Positions 17,275 to 30,052 are shown, counted from the first letter of the stretch. The stretch: DNA of 64,000 bases from Lacticigenium naphthae DSM 19658 (GCF_000425865.1 NZ_AUEG01000005.1:1-64000), one strand, 5' to 3'. Made by a program: numbers and translations. Notes: generated by a model not told the origin, from the letters alone.

Positions 17275-17850
17275 TCACTTACCGATTTTATCTAAAAAAT
17301 AGTTCAAGACTGCATAGTCTTCCGTTAATTCAGGATGGTGAGCAGTCACTAGCACGTTATCTTGTTCTGCAGCGACGATTTTCCCATCAAAGGTAGCTAG
17401 GACCTTAACGTCTGGGCCAACAGACTGAATGTAAGGGGCGCGAATAAATACTGCTTCAACTTCCTGATCGATCCCCTCGAAATTTAATGACGTTTCAAAG
17501 CTAGCCACTTGTCTTCCGAAACCATTCCGTTCGACTTCCATATCAATAAAACCTAGTCGTAAGTCATCCGTTTTGTGACTTTTGTCCGTGCTGCACAGGA
17601 TAAGGCCTGCACACGTTCCAAAAATGGCTTTACCTTCTTTATGAAAAGAATGCAGACGATCTTCCAGGCCTTGTTCCCGGATAAGTCGACCGATCGCCGT
17701 CGATTCTCCGCCGGGAATGATCAAGCCATCTAAACCTTCTAAATCTTCTGCTTTCTTGACCGATACTGCTTTTACTCCTAATACTTTCAAAGCCAGAAGG
17801 TGTTCTCTAACCGCACCCTGTACAGCAAGGACTCCTATAGTTATTGCCAT
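17275..17850 (-). CDS. pdxT: pyridoxal 5'-phosphate synthase glutaminase subunit PdxT
   Basis: 191 aa. It releases ammonia from glutamine and channels it to PdxS. Start IGVLAVQGAVREH, oxyanion region LIIPGGESTAIGRL, catalytic cysteine in IFGTCAGLIL (about residue 79), and the His-Glu pair in TAHHPELTED near the C-terminus, all normal for the class I-like PdxT/SNO family. ATG 17850 lies 2 bp past the pdxS stop and has GAGG 9 bp ahead; a TTG 9 bp upstream is less likely. Operon pdxS-pdxT. Confidence 0.96.
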   Translation of the reverse strand: MAITIGVLAVQGAVREHLLALKVLGVKAVSVKKAEDLEGLDGLIIPGGESTAIGRLIREQGLEDRLHSFHKEGKAIFGTCAGLILCSTDKSHKTDDLRLGFIDMEVERNGFGRQVASFETSLNFEGIDQEVEAVFIRAPYIQSVGPDVKVLATFDGKIVAAEQDNVLVTAHHPELTEDYAVLNYFLDKIGK

Positions 17851-17852
17851 AC

Positions 17853-18743
17853 TTACCAACCTCGTTCCTGCATTCGCTCATCCTGCTGGAGATGACTGAT
17901 TTCGATCCCTTTCATGGGTTCACCCAAGTCTTTAGAAATTTCAGCCAACAATGCATAGTCTTCATAATTCGTGGTTGCCCGAACGATAGCACGCGCAAAT
18001 TTTTCCGGTGATTCCGATTTGAAGATGCCCGAACCAACAAACACGCCATCTGCTCCAAGGCTCATCATCAATGCAGCATCAGCCGGTGTAGCTACACCGC
18101 CGGCAGCAAAGTTGACAACTGGTAATTTGCCAAGTTCTTTCACTTCTTTCACTAATTCGTATGGCGCACCTATGTCTCTAGCGAATGTCATCAATTCATC
18201 GTTTGATTTAGTAGAAAGGACAGAAATTTGGCTATTCACTTTTCTGATGTGACGAACAGCTTCAACGATATTTCCGGTTCCGGGTTCACCTTTCGTGCGA
18301 AGCATAGATGCCCCTTCACCGATACGACGTAGAGCTTCCCCTAAATCACGACAGCCACAGACAAATGGAACAACATAATCGGATTTCAATAAATGAAATT
18401 CTTCATCGGCCGGAGTCAATACTTCACTCTCATCAATATAATCCACGCCCATCGATTCCAAAATACGTGCTTCAGAAATATGACCGATACGTGCTTTTGC
18501 CATGACCGGTATACTGACGGCATTCATGACTTCTTCAATGATTTTAGGATTAGCCATTCGAGCAACTCCGCCAGCTTTCCGTATATCAGATGGCACGCGT
18601 TCCAAGGCCATGACCGCAACGGCTCCAGCAGCTTCAGCAATTTTGGCTTGTTCGGCATTGACTACGTCCATGATGACGCCGCCTTTTTGCATTTTAGCCA
18701 TCCCACGTTTAACTCTTTCGCTTCCAATCGTTCTTTTACTCAT
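17853..18743 (-). CDS. pdxS: pyridoxal 5'-phosphate synthase subunit PdxS
   Basis: 296 aa (beta/alpha)8 barrel that forms the 12-mer core of PLP synthase, making PLP from ribose 5-phosphate, glyceraldehyde 3-phosphate and ammonia. Typical stretches: [18 protein letters not shown] (second catalytic region and Lys), [35 protein letters not shown] (Lys of the K-A-R-I-G-H motif), [15 protein letters not shown] and [15 protein letters not shown]. Start 18743 has AGGAGG 8 bp ahead. PdxR is divergent. Confidence 0.97.
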   Translation of the reverse strand: MSKRTIGSERVKRGMAKMQKGGVIMDVVNAEQAKIAEAAGAVAVMALERVPSDIRKAGGVARMANPKIIEEVMNAVSIPVMAKARIGHISEARILESMGVDYIDESEVLTPADEEFHLLKSDYVVPFVCGCRDLGEALRRIGEGASMLRTKGEPGTGNIVEAVRHIRKVNSQISVLSTKSNDELMTFARDIGAPYELVKEVKELGKLPVVNFAAGGVATPADAALMMSLGADGVFVGSGIFKSESPEKFARAIVRATTNYEDYALLAEISKDLGEPMKGIEISHLQQDERMQERGW

Positions 18744-18768
18744 AATTATTTCCTCCTGAATGTTCATA

Positions 18769-18844
18769 CTTAACTCACGTTAAGTATACGCATAAGTTAA
18801 GTCGTAACCTACATCCAATTGGACCCTAATTAACCCATCCAATT
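18769..18844. promoter_or_regulatory. pdxS/pdxR divergent operator region
   Basis: A perfect inverted repeat CTTAAC-tcac-GTTAAG at 18769-18784, next to a minus-strand -10 box (TATACT, about 18783-18788) with a poor -35. Two direct repeats ATCCAATT at 18813-18820 and 18837-18844 lie closer to pdxR. They are candidate PdxR binding sites; the poor -35 would fit activation by PdxR. Confidence 0.4.
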
Positions 18845-18887
18845 TTGTGTTACACTAAAATAAAATACAGAAGAAAGAGGAAATCTT

Positions 18888-20282
18888 ATGGAAAATTGGA
18901 TCATCGATCAAGATGGATCTCTGCCCCTTTATCAGAAAATCATGTTTTTAATAGAAGAAAAAATCAAATCTGGAGAATTGATCCCTGGTACCCGTTTGCC
19001 TTCTGAAAGAAAATTGGCTGAAGCATTGAACGTGAACCGGTCCACTGTGATCCGGGCCATGGAGGAATTGACGGCTCAAGGTGTGCTCAATAGAAAGAAG
19101 GGCAGCGGAACATATGTAAACCCAGATAAATGGGGACTGCAGACAAAGCCCTTGATCAATTGGGGAACTTCACTTACCAATGAAAACTTAAAAAGAAAAA
19201 GCGAATACGAACAGGCAGCTGAAAAATTGCGGGCACAAAAATCAGAAAACACCCTGGACCTATCTACTGGTGTCCTCCCTTCTGAATTATTGCCGGCACT
19301 TCAGTCACCCAGTTTATCTTGGAAAGAACTCGTCCAGCAGGAAAAAGAACAGACTCCCCGTAATACGGGTATTCACTCTTTAAGAGAAAGTGTCCAGTCG
19401 TATCTTAAAATAACGTATCAGATGACTGTTCCGCTAGAGGAAATCATGATCACCTCTGGCACACAAAATGCGTTGTTTCTTATCTCACAAGGACTATTGA
19501 AACCAGGAGATGCCGTTGGTATCGAAGCACCCTCCTACTTTTATTCGCTTCGCTTGTTTCAAGCAGCCGGTCTACGTATCATTCCCATATCAATGGATGC
19601 GGAAGGGATGACTGTCAATGGATTACAGGAAGCATCTATCAACTATCCACTTAAGATGATCTTTCTCAATCCCATCTTTCAAAACCCGACCGGCTTGGTA
19701 ATAAGTCCTCAGCGAAAAGCAGAGATCCTAGAATATTGTCTGATGAAACGAATCCCCATCGTTGAGGATGACGCATACGGCGGCTTAACTTTCGACCAGT
19801 CAGTCGCCAATTCCCCTTTAAAAAAGATGGATAAGCAGCAACAAGTCATTTATTTAGGTACCTTATCTAAATTCGCCGGGCATCATTTACGCATCGGCTG
19901 GATGATCGGTCCAGAGACTATCCTGAAAGAATTGGCAGATATTCGCGTTCAAATCGATTCAGAACTGAGCTTTCTGCCCCAATTTATGGCCGACCATTTT
20001 TTACGGACCGAGATGGCCGAGCATCAGGAAAAAATTAAAAACGAATTACGACAAAGAGCCCGCAACCTGGAGCAATGGTTGCGAGCAGAGTTTGGAGATG
20101 ATATAGAATTTGAGTCTGCTAAGGGAGGCTTTCATCTGTATTGCCATTTTCCCAACAAATCAGAAACAGAAGTTGATGGGATTCTAATGGACTTGCTGCA
20201 AAAGAAAATTATCGTTTCAAAAGGACAGAAGTTTGGCGATCAGACGAATGGATTTCGATTGAGTTTTGTGAACTTTAGATAG
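18888..20282 (+). CDS. pdxR: PdxR, MocR-type GntR/aminotransferase regulator
   Basis: 464 aa. N-terminal GntR winged helix (SLPLYQKIMFLIEEKIKSG, RLPSERKLAEALNVNRSTVIRAMEEL), a linker, then a fold-type I aminotransferase domain. The PLP lysine is expected in the TLSKFAGHHLRIGW segment, and NPIFQNPTG and EDDAYGG match PLP-contact loops. MocR proteins next to pdxST activate it when PLP is low. It is divergent from pdxS with a 144-bp control region, so the PdxR identity is strong. Confidence 0.93.
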   Translation: MENWIIDQDGSLPLYQKIMFLIEEKIKSGELIPGTRLPSERKLAEALNVNRSTVIRAMEELTAQGVLNRKKGSGTYVNPDKWGLQTKPLINWGTSLTNENLKRKSEYEQAAEKLRAQKSENTLDLSTGVLPSELLPALQSPSLSWKELVQQEKEQTPRNTGIHSLRESVQSYLKITYQMTVPLEEIMITSGTQNALFLISQGLLKPGDAVGIEAPSYFYSLRLFQAAGLRIIPISMDAEGMTVNGLQEASINYPLKMIFLNPIFQNPTGLVISPQRKAEILEYCLMKRIPIVEDDAYGGLTFDQSVANSPLKKMDKQQQVIYLGTLSKFAGHHLRIGWMIGPETILKELADIRVQIDSELSFLPQFMADHFLRTEMAEHQEKIKNELRQRARNLEQWLRAEFGDDIEFESAKGGFHLYCHFPNKSETEVDGILMDLLQKKIIVSKGQKFGDQTNGFRLSFVNFR

Positions 20283-20369
20283 AAACTTTACATGTACTTA
20301 TTTATATTCAAACGGGGTTGTCGTGGATCGTTTTTTACTTGGAACAAGTATTCATTTCATTGATGTAGC

Positions 20370-20401
20370 CAAGAATAATTAGGTCATCTAAGTTATTCTT
20401 T
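20370..20401. terminator. weak hairpin between convergent pdxR and SDR genes
   Basis: AAGAATAA-TTAG and CTAA-TTATTCTT arms without a long T-run, immediately beyond the SDR stop. It probably acts as a weak terminator. Confidence 0.35.
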
Positions 20402-21200
20402 AGCGCATAACAGATCCGCCTGAAATTTTGACCGTTTCTCCCACAATGTTTTCCGCAGCATCCGTCAATAAAAAAGCAATCGTATTGGCGACTTCAGTTG
20501 AAGTGGTGATGCGTCCAGATGGTATTTTTTCACTTTCGATTTTAAATTGTTCTTTAAAACTATTATTTTCCCGTGTTGCTTTTGAGCGAATAGCGTCCCT
20601 TCCCATTTTTGTATCTACGTATCCTGGACAGACAGCATTGACGCGGATATTGTGTCTAATGGCTTCCAAAGCAAACGACTGAGTAAACCCATTTAGTGCA
20701 AACTTGGAACCCACATAAGCAGTTCCTCCGTAAGTACCTCTTAGGCCAGACAGAGACGAAATATTGACGATCGCACCTTTTTTATTTTTCTTCATAGACT
20801 CATAAATTTGTTGACTCAAAAGAATAGGTACAGTGTAGTTTAACTGCATGATTTTCTCTAACACTTCTTGTGTTAACTCTTCTATTATTCCACCACCACT
20901 TATTCCTGCTGAATTGACCAACAGAGAGATAGGTCCCAATTGTTCTTCTGCGAGATGAACTAAACGCTCTCTTTCAGAAGCGATGGTCAAATCCGCCACT
21001 ACCGCACTAACTTTCGCATTCGGTAGTTGATTTTCAATGTCTTCTTTCAGTTGGTCCAATACAGACCTTTTTCTCCCGGTAACCGTCACAGCTGCTCCCA
21101 TTGCAGCGAGAACCTTTGCTGTTTCATAACCGATTCCACCAGTAGCTCCTGTAATTAAAGCATGTTTACCCGTAAAAACGTCAGATGAAAAAATAGACAT
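20400..21200 (-). CDS. short-chain dehydrogenase/reductase
   Basis: 266 aa. Cofactor motif ALITGATGGIGYETAKVL, NSAGISGGG (NAG motif), the catalytic Ser-Tyr-Lys in NISSLSGLRGTYGGTAYVGSKFALNGF, and RVNAVCPGYVDT, all classical SDR. The VTGRKR following the second strand suggests NADP(H). The substrate is unknown. It is a single-gene unit with its start codon next to a good ribosome binding site (AGGAGG). Confidence 0.9.
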   Translation of the reverse strand: MSIFSSDVFTGKHALITGATGGIGYETAKVLAAMGAAVTVTGRKRSVLDQLKEDIENQLPNAKVSAVVADLTIASERERLVHLAEEQLGPISLLVNSAGISGGGIIEELTQEVLEKIMQLNYTVPILLSQQIYESMKKNKKGAIVNISSLSGLRGTYGGTAYVGSKFALNGFTQSFALEAIRHNIRVNAVCPGYVDTKMGRDAIRSKATRENNSFKEQFKIESEKIPSGRITTSTEVANTIAFLLTDAAENIVGETVKISGGSVMR

Positions 21201-21596
21201 AGTATTCCTCCTAAGTTGTTTACATTATTTATGAACTGGTTGTTCTGGTAAATAAGAACTGCACCTTATGTAGGTAGCAGTTTTGGCAACTTCTACGCCT
21301 CCTTTTCACAGCATTACACGATAATCGGTTTACCATGGAAACAAAAGGTCAGCTAAATGTACTTGATAGGTACACAGTAGGTAAAGAGTTATCTAGGATG
21401 TTGTATGTCAATGCCGCAGAGTTTCTAAAAGCTGATGAATACACAAACCTAAAATAATGAGCTGACCGAATAAGTGAGCGACCTGCAGTGAAACGGGCAC
21501 TTGATTAAACATTTCGATTATGCACATCGTCCAATCAAATAAATGTTAGTACGCTCACTTGACCTCCTAAGTGATTAGCATGTTTGAAGTTTACTT
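21201..21596. other. 396-bp intergenic region with one doubtful small open frame
   Basis: Between the SDR and DMT genes, both on the minus strand. A 40-codon plus-strand frame (21335-21457, METKGQLNVLDRYTVGKEL...) lacks a ribosome binding site and resembles nothing I know, so it is probably remnant DNA. I see no RNA gene. Confidence 0.4.
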
Positions 21597-22508
21597 TTAT
21601 ATGTTGATCAAAATAAGTGCGATAATAGTCATGACAATGGCTAGCTGATTCTTAGGTGCAATTTTTTCTCTATAAATGAGTAAACCACCTATATTTATTA
21701 ATACGATACTCCCGGCACTATATATAGGAAAAGCCACTGAGGTCTTCAATGTATCAAGTGACAGAATTAAAAAGTAAGAAGAAAATAAATTCGGAATGCC
21801 TACTGCAAAACCAGTAAGTACATCCTTCATTTTTGCTTTCCCCTTTGTATTCACAGTGTATGTAACACTAATTATAAAGGCAACGAAAAATATTGCAAAA
21901 AGAAAAACATCTTTATAATCATTTAAGGCATACTTCTGATAAATTTTATTTGAAAATTCTGCCATTCCACCAAAGATAAAAAGAAACAAGAGTGTTGGTT
22001 TAAAATCAAATGTTTTGATAGACTTTTTAGACAAATTAATAATAACGATCGATACTAATGATAATAGAATGCCTACCCACTGAATAGAAGTTGGAAATTC
22101 TCTCCAAATGATAATCGAAAAAATCATTGGAATAAGTATTCCTAACTTTGCCACTGTCCCAGATATACCTACACCATTATCTTTTACACTTTTTTGATAA
22201 TAAGTAAACGACAAGAAAAAGAAAACACCTGATATTCCGCCAATAATGATTCCCCAGACAATACTTGAATAGGGTGATAAAATGTGTTGATTGTCTACAA
22301 ATAATAAGGATACATCCTCTATAAAAGAAGTTTCTCGGATTACTCCATTTAAAAGTCTTCCGTAAATAATCATAATAAAACTCGTGACAAATGCAATAAA
22401 ATAATTAGCACTTGTAATGACGTATCTATTTGAATCTGTGTTTTCCGTATATTTAAAAATAAGTGCAATTGACGCACTACATAAAATGGCTAAAAATAAA
22501 TAAACCAT
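21597..22508 (-). CDS. DMT-superfamily (EamA-like) transporter
   Basis: 303 aa, about ten hydrophobic helices in two five-helix halves, as in the drug/metabolite transporter superfamily. A segment around residues 118-145 (KDNGVGISGTVAKLGILIPM) is the loop and helix typical of such exporters; the second half ends in PIYSAGSIVLINIGGLLIYRE. The substrate is unknown. The likely promoter is an extended -10 (TGGTATACT, complement of 22580-22588). Confidence 0.8.
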   Translation of the reverse strand: MVYLFLAILCSASIALIFKYTENTDSNRYVITSANYFIAFVTSFIMIIYGRLLNGVIRETSFIEDVSLLFVDNQHILSPYSSIVWGIIIGGISGVFFFLSFTYYQKSVKDNGVGISGTVAKLGILIPMIFSIIIWREFPTSIQWVGILLSLVSIVIINLSKKSIKTFDFKPTLLFLFIFGGMAEFSNKIYQKYALNDYKDVFLFAIFFVAFIISVTYTVNTKGKAKMKDVLTGFAVGIPNLFSSYFLILSLDTLKTSVAFPIYSAGSIVLINIGGLLIYREKIAPKNQLAIVMTIIALILINI

Positions 22509-22918
22509 AACTCCTCCTTTTAAACTAGCTGAAGCTTCTCGATCTAATTAAATTTGATTGAGAAGTTATTCTGATTTCAAGTATACCATTTGAATTAGTT
22601 TGTCGAACAATATAAGTGTCACATTAGATCAGCAACGGAGAAGGTGCTCGGTTCGATAGTAACTTCTTTTTATTTGTACTTTCAAAAGGGAGTTTATTCT
22701 GTTTGACGACTTGTTCCAAGATTTTTTTTAGGTAAATCATCCTAACTATTCCCCCTACCATAAAATCATTGTCTTATTGTTTTGATATGTTTAAATATAG
22801 ATTTCTCTAAACCCCTGAGCTTCATTTGGATTTGCTCTCATCTATAGGATTCATTCTTACTCATCGTCAAAAGAGACCGCAACGTTATATCCAACGTTAC
22901 GATCTCTTTTACTTATTA
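22509..22918. other. 410-bp intergenic region upstream of DMT gene and downstream of suf
   Basis: Holds the DMT promoter (near 22580) and the suf terminator (22869-22912). The middle part, 22620-22860, shows no gene, RNA or repeat that I can recognise. Confidence 0.5.
22869..22912 (-). terminator. terminator of the suf operon
   Basis: AAAGAGACCGCAACGTT and AACGTTACGATCTCTTT form an imperfect hairpin just past sufB, with TTTTG on the minus strand. Confidence 0.7.
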
Positions 22919-24313
22919 TTAACCCACTGACCCTTCCATCTCAAAACTGATGAGACGGTTGAGTTCAACGGCGTATTCCATCGGGAGTTCTTTGGTGAAG
23001 GGTTCAACGAATCCCATGACGATCATTTCGGTCGCAGTTTCTTCGCTCAATCCACGACTCATCAAGTAATACAATTGCTCTTCAGAAATTTTAGAAACTT
23101 TCGCTTCGTGTTCTAAAGAGACGTTTGAGTTGTGGATCTCGTTAAATGGAATGGTATCGGATTTCGATTTGTCGTCCATAATGATGGTGTCGCACTCGAT
23201 ATGAGAAATAGAGCCACCAGAGTTCTTCCCAAAGGTCACTTGTCCACGGTAGTTTACTTCTCCACCATCTTTTGCGATCGACTTGGAGACAATGGAGCTA
23301 CTTGTGTTGGGCGCATTGTGGATCATTTTTGCACCGGTATCTTGGTTCTGGCCTTCGCCAGCCATGGCGATAGACAACATGGTCCCGCGTGCTCCCGGTC
23401 CATTTAAGTGAACACTGGGGTATTTCATAGTTATTTTGGATCCAAGGTTTCCATCGATCCATTCCATGGTTGCGCCAGCTTCTGCGTGTGCACGTTTGGT
23501 CACGAGGTTATAGACATTGTCTGACCAGTTTTGAATCGTGGTATAGCGACAATAGGCATCTTTCTTCACAACGATTTCTACTATAGCAGCGTGTAAACTA
23601 CTAGCAGAAAATGTTGGGGCCGTACAGCCTTCTACGTAATGGACGCTGGCCCCTTCATCGACAACGATCAGTGTACGTTCAAATTGACCCATGCCTTCAT
23701 CATTGATACGGAAATACATTTGTAACGGCACTTCACATTTCACGCCTTTGGGAACATAGATGAACGTTCCACCAGACCAGACAGAAGAGTTTAAGGCAGC
23801 CAATTTGTTATCGGTTGGCGGAACAACTGTCCCGAAATGCTCCTTAAATATTTCTGGGTATTCTTTTAAGGCAGTGTCTGTATCGGTGAAGACGATCCCC
23901 AATTTTTCATATTCTTCTTTCATGTTGTGGTACACAACTTCCGATTCGTATTGCGCACCTGAACCGGCTAGATACTGACGTTCGGCTTGTGGGACACCTA
24001 ACCGTTCAAAGGTTTCTTTGATTTTTTCTGGAACATCTTCCCAGCTGCGTTCTGCACGTTCACTCGATTTCCGGTAATAGGTGATCGCATCGAAATCAAT
24101 GTCATTTAAATTTGCGCCCCATTGTGGCATCGGGCGTTTCAAATAATGATCATACGCTTTTAACCGGTAATCCAACATCCATTGCGGTTCTTCTTTTCGA
24201 CCAGAAATGTCCCGAATGATATCTTCGTTTAATCCCTTACCGGTTGTATAAACTGATTCGACTTCATCATGAAATCCATACTGGTATTCTTGCTTTTCTG
24301 GTACGTCTGCCAT
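22919..24313 (-). CDS. sufB: Fe-S cluster assembly scaffold SufB
   Basis: 464 aa, the usual length. It forms the SufBCD scaffold on which [4Fe-4S] clusters are built with sulfur from SufS/SufU. Typical blocks: [90 protein letters not shown], and [26 protein letters not shown], with beta-helix domain. It is the last gene of sufCDSUB. Confidence 0.97.
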   Translation of the reverse strand: MADVPEKQEYQYGFHDEVESVYTTGKGLNEDIIRDISGRKEEPQWMLDYRLKAYDHYLKRPMPQWGANLNDIDFDAITYYRKSSERAERSWEDVPEKIKETFERLGVPQAERQYLAGSGAQYESEVVYHNMKEEYEKLGIVFTDTDTALKEYPEIFKEHFGTVVPPTDNKLAALNSSVWSGGTFIYVPKGVKCEVPLQMYFRINDEGMGQFERTLIVVDEGASVHYVEGCTAPTFSASSLHAAIVEIVVKKDAYCRYTTIQNWSDNVYNLVTKRAHAEAGATMEWIDGNLGSKITMKYPSVHLNGPGARGTMLSIAMAGEGQNQDTGAKMIHNAPNTSSSIVSKSIAKDGGEVNYRGQVTFGKNSGGSISHIECDTIIMDDKSKSDTIPFNEIHNSNVSLEHEAKVSKISEEQLYYLMSRGLSEETATEMIVMGFVEPFTKELPMEYAVELNRLISFEMEGSVG

Positions 24314-24330
24314 AGTATTTTCTCCCTTCC

Positions 24331-27317
<2,987 letters not shown>

Positions 27318-27329
27318 GTGTCTGCCTCC

Positions 27330-28100
27330 TTATTCTTCGATCGTTATCTGTAAGCCTAATTCTTCACTTAAGCCTTTGTAGCCCTCTTCTTCTAGTCGTT
27401 TGGCCAGTTCGGCCCCACCTGTTTTGACGACGCGGCCATCCATCATGATATGGACAACGTCGGGGGTGATGTAATTGAGCAAGCGTTGGTAATGAGTGAT
27501 GATCAATGCACCAAAACCTTCTCCGCGCATGGCATTGACGCCTTTGGAGACGACTTGTAACGCATCGATGTCTAGACCTGAGTCGATCTCATCCAAAATT
27601 GCAAAAGTCGGTTCGATCATTAACAACTGCAGGATCTCGTTCCGTTTTTTCTCTCCGCCAGAGAAGCCTTCATTTAAGTACCGCTCTGCCATTTCTTCTG
27701 GCATATCTAAGATGCTCATCTTTTCATCCAGTTTTTTTATAAACTTCAAAACGGAAATCTTGTCGTCATCTTCCCTTCGTGCATTGATGGCTGCACGCAT
27801 GAATTCTGCGTTGGTCACGCCGGCAATTTCACTTGGGTATTGTACAGCTAAAAACAAGCCAGCGCGTGCTCTTTCGTCTACTGCTAATTCAAGTACATTT
27901 ACTCCATCTAGTAACACTTCTCCTTGTGTGACTTCAAAACTTGGATGGCCCATGATAGCTGCAGCTAAAGTAGATTTACCCGTTCCATTCGGTCCCATGA
28001 TAGCGTGGATTTCATTGGTCTTCATGGTCAGATCGACGCCTTTTAAAATTTCTTTTCCTTCTATTGAAACATGTAGGTCTTTGACTTCTAATACAGACAT
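27330..28100 (-). CDS. sufC: Fe-S cluster assembly ATPase SufC
   Basis: 256 aa ABC-type ATPase. Walker A MGPNGTGKSTLAAAIMG, signature LNEGFSGGEKKRNEILQLL, Walker B FAILDEIDSGLDIDAL and the H-loop IITHYQRLL are the SufC versions. ATG 28100 has AAAGGA 8 bp ahead; an ATG 6 bp upstream is less well spaced. It is first in sufCDSUB. Confidence 0.97.
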   Translation of the reverse strand: MSVLEVKDLHVSIEGKEILKGVDLTMKTNEIHAIMGPNGTGKSTLAAAIMGHPSFEVTQGEVLLDGVNVLELAVDERARAGLFLAVQYPSEIAGVTNAEFMRAAINARREDDDKISVLKFIKKLDEKMSILDMPEEMAERYLNEGFSGGEKKRNEILQLLMIEPTFAILDEIDSGLDIDALQVVSKGVNAMRGEGFGALIITHYQRLLNYITPDVVHIMMDGRVVKTGGAELAKRLEEEGYKGLSEELGLQITIEE

Positions 28101-28180
28101 GATCATTTTCCTTTCTCATTGAGTAGATTGATAATTTGGTCGTTGTTTACAGTGCCTAAATCCTTAGTCTTTCCTCTTTA

Positions 28181-28209
28181 ATTGTAGTGTAATTGAGAAT
28201 GTTTCGCAA
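28181..28209 (-). promoter_or_regulatory. promoter of the suf operon
   Basis: Minus strand TTGCGA (complement of 28204-28209), 17-bp spacer, TACAAT (complement of 28181-28186), about 80 bp ahead of sufC. Confidence 0.6.
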
Positions 28210-28376
28210 CTAAATCTCCAACCTCTCAGGTAGAACGTTCCTCTTCTCACACGCTTTCTCAAAAGGTATCCTTCCCTTTGCGCCCCCTTGCAAATTAGAG
28301 GAGAAACATGTGGAATAATTTCGCTTTTTTCACAAAAAAGGTATACTGAAACCAAAGAAAAAGGAGGAATGAGACT

Positions 28377-29204
28377 ATGAGTTTAACCGAAACAACAACC
28401 CTGGCTAATGGAGTAGAAATGCCCCGTTTTGGATTAGGCGTCTGGCAGGCAGAAGACGGAGAAGAAGTGATCCATGCGGTCAAATGGGCTTTGGAAGCTG
28501 GTTATCGTGCCATCGATACAGCTGCAGCTTATCAAAATGAAGAGGGCGTCGGCGAAGGGATTCGCCAATCTGGAATCAGTCGCGAAGATCTGTTCATCAC
28601 GACCAAAGTCGCCAACCGCGATCAAGGATACGATGAAACAATAGCTGCCTTCGATAAAAGTTTAGAGCGTTTGGGAACAGATTATGTAGATCTATACCTG
28701 ATCCACTGGCCGATCGCCAGTTCTTTCGTAGATACATGGAAAGCCCTTGAAAAGATTTATACAGATGGGCGCGCCAAAGCCATCGGTGTCTGCAATTTCC
28801 ATCCGCATCATTTGGATACCCTATTAAAATCCGCAGAGATCGTTCCGATGGTCAACCAGATCGAATTGCATCCGTTACTTTCACAAAAAGAAGTACGTGA
28901 CTACTGTGCTAAAAAGAATATCGCAGTCGAAGCTTATTCTCCACTTGGCAGTGGCGGACTGCTACAAAACAAACAATTGGAAGCCATTGGTGAAAAATAC
29001 GGGAAATCTGTTGCGCAAGTCTTGTTGCGTTGGGACTGGCAACTCGGCATCATCACGATCCCAAAATCCGTTCACCAAAATCGCATCAAAGAAAATGCCG
29101 ATATTTTTGATTTTGCCTTAGCCGCTGAAGACATGGCGCTGATCAACGCCATGAACAAAGACGAACGATTTGGCTGGAACCCCAATCGATTTGACGACAA
29201 ATAA
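28377..29204 (+). CDS. aldo/keto reductase (2,5-diketogluconate reductase/methylglyoxal reductase-like)
   Basis: 275 aa, a small AKR. Start TLANGVEMPRFGLGVWQA, catalytic Asp and Tyr in YRAIDTAAAYQNEEGVGEGI, Lys in DLFITTKVANRD, His in YVDLYLIHWPI, and the C-terminal NADPH-binding IITIPKSVHQNRIKENADIFDF. Likely NADPH-dependent reduction of aldehydes or keto-sugars. AAAGGAGG lies 10 bp ahead of the ATG. The gene is followed by the hairpin repeat array, which starts within 10 bp of the stop codon. Confidence 0.92.
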   Translation: MSLTETTTLANGVEMPRFGLGVWQAEDGEEVIHAVKWALEAGYRAIDTAAAYQNEEGVGEGIRQSGISREDLFITTKVANRDQGYDETIAAFDKSLERLGTDYVDLYLIHWPIASSFVDTWKALEKIYTDGRAKAIGVCNFHPHHLDTLLKSAEIVPMVNQIELHPLLSQKEVRDYCAKKNIAVEAYSPLGSGGLLQNKQLEAIGEKYGKSVAQVLLRWDWQLGIITIPKSVHQNRIKENADIFDFALAAEDMALINAMNKDERFGWNPNRFDDK

Positions 29205-29421
29205 AGAGTGTGAAGGCGACTGTCCTGGCTCGACTGGAAAATAGGGCTGCACAGGACAGAGCATCCTGCACATGGCCAAGCAGCATCTTTTTCCCGAGAG
29301 CCAAGGAGCCGCAACTCATTTTCAATCAAAGAGTGAAGCTTTGCGTTAAGAAATGAGGGGGCTGGAGCAGGGCAGAACAAGATTCGCCAGAATCGGTGAA
29401 GACGACTGTCCTGGCTCGACT

Positions 29422-29590
29422 GGAAGGAGGAACTTCCGCGCCACTCAGCTTGTAGAAGCTAAAAAAGTGTCGCAAAAGGAGTCGATTCGCGACAGTGAAA
29501 CCCGGCAATAGCTCCAAGTGTCCATTACCGGATCGAATCGCGACACTCAAAGAAGAAACACCATCTTAATGGCGCACAAACTATCCAATC
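29422..29590 (+). repeat. 169-bp direct repeat, copy 1
   Basis: Begins GGAAGGAGGAACTTCC and ends CTATCCAATC. Near-identical to 29831-29999, with only scattered substitutions. Includes two hairpins, TGTCGC/GCGACA and AGTGTC/GACACT. Confidence 0.85.
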
Positions 29591-29669
29591 AGGTCACTTT
29601 GATCGAGTATTGGAAGCTAAGTGTCCAGATAGCAGCACGATCTGGACATTTAGCTTGTTTTTTCTCTAG

Positions 29670-29744
29670 GAGTGTCCTCTATCAAGTCGAATCACGACAC
29701 TCAAACAAGAAACACCATCTCAATGGCGCACAAACTATCCAATC
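29670..29744 (+). repeat. partial repeat copy with GAGTGTC/GACACTC hairpin
   Basis: Carries the second hairpin and shared tail of the 169-bp unit but not its first half; the arms GAGTGTC (29670-29676) and GACACTC (29696-29702) pair perfectly. Confidence 0.75.
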
Positions 29745-29830
29745 GCGTCACTTATTCCACAATCGAAAGCTGAGTGTCCCGAAAGTGTCTCGATTGAGAC
29801 ACTCAGCAACCCAATCTTTCTGAAAAGACC

Positions 29831-29999
29831 GGAAGGAGGAACTTCCGCGCCACTCAGTTTGTAGAAGCTAAAAAAGTGTCGCAAAAGGAGTCGAATCGCG
29901 ACAGTGAAACCCGCCAGTAGCTCCAAGTGTCCATTACCGGATCGAATCGCGACACTCAAACAAGAAACACCATCTCAGTGGCCTGCAATCTATCCAATC
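29831..29999 (+). repeat. 169-bp direct repeat, copy 2
   Basis: Same length and order as 29422-29590; substitutions include GCTTG to TTTG at the start and GGCGCACAAA to GGCCTGCAAT near the end. Confidence 0.85.
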
Positions 30000-30052
30000 C
30001 GGATGTCGGGTCTGCTTTTTTGAGCACGTTTCAGAAAATTAAGTCCGCAAAA

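Larger units (their letters stand above)
29205..30050. repeat. intergenic array of repeated GTGTC/GACAC hairpins
   Basis: About 0.85 kb without a believable gene. It holds a pair of 169-bp direct repeats (29422-29590 and 29831-29999), a 75-bp partial copy (29670-29744), and a pair of 30-bp repeats (29210-29239 and 29396-29425). Seven hairpins end in TGTC/GACA: 29468-29494, 29517-29547, 29616-29654, 29670-29702, 29769-29807, 29877-29903, 29926-29956. A shared tail (about CAAACAAGAAACACCATCT ... CTATCCAATC) follows three of them. Open frames inside simply echo the repeats. Confidence 0.8.

Noticed and set aside
29326-29959. Two similar minus-strand open frames of about 74 codons
   Set aside because: They lie fully within the repeated hairpin units and their similarity merely mirrors the DNA repeat; there is no ribosome binding site.
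29422-29999. Possible CRISPR array
   Set aside because: Repeat units are long and few, spacing is irregular, there are no unique spacers of even length and no cas genes.
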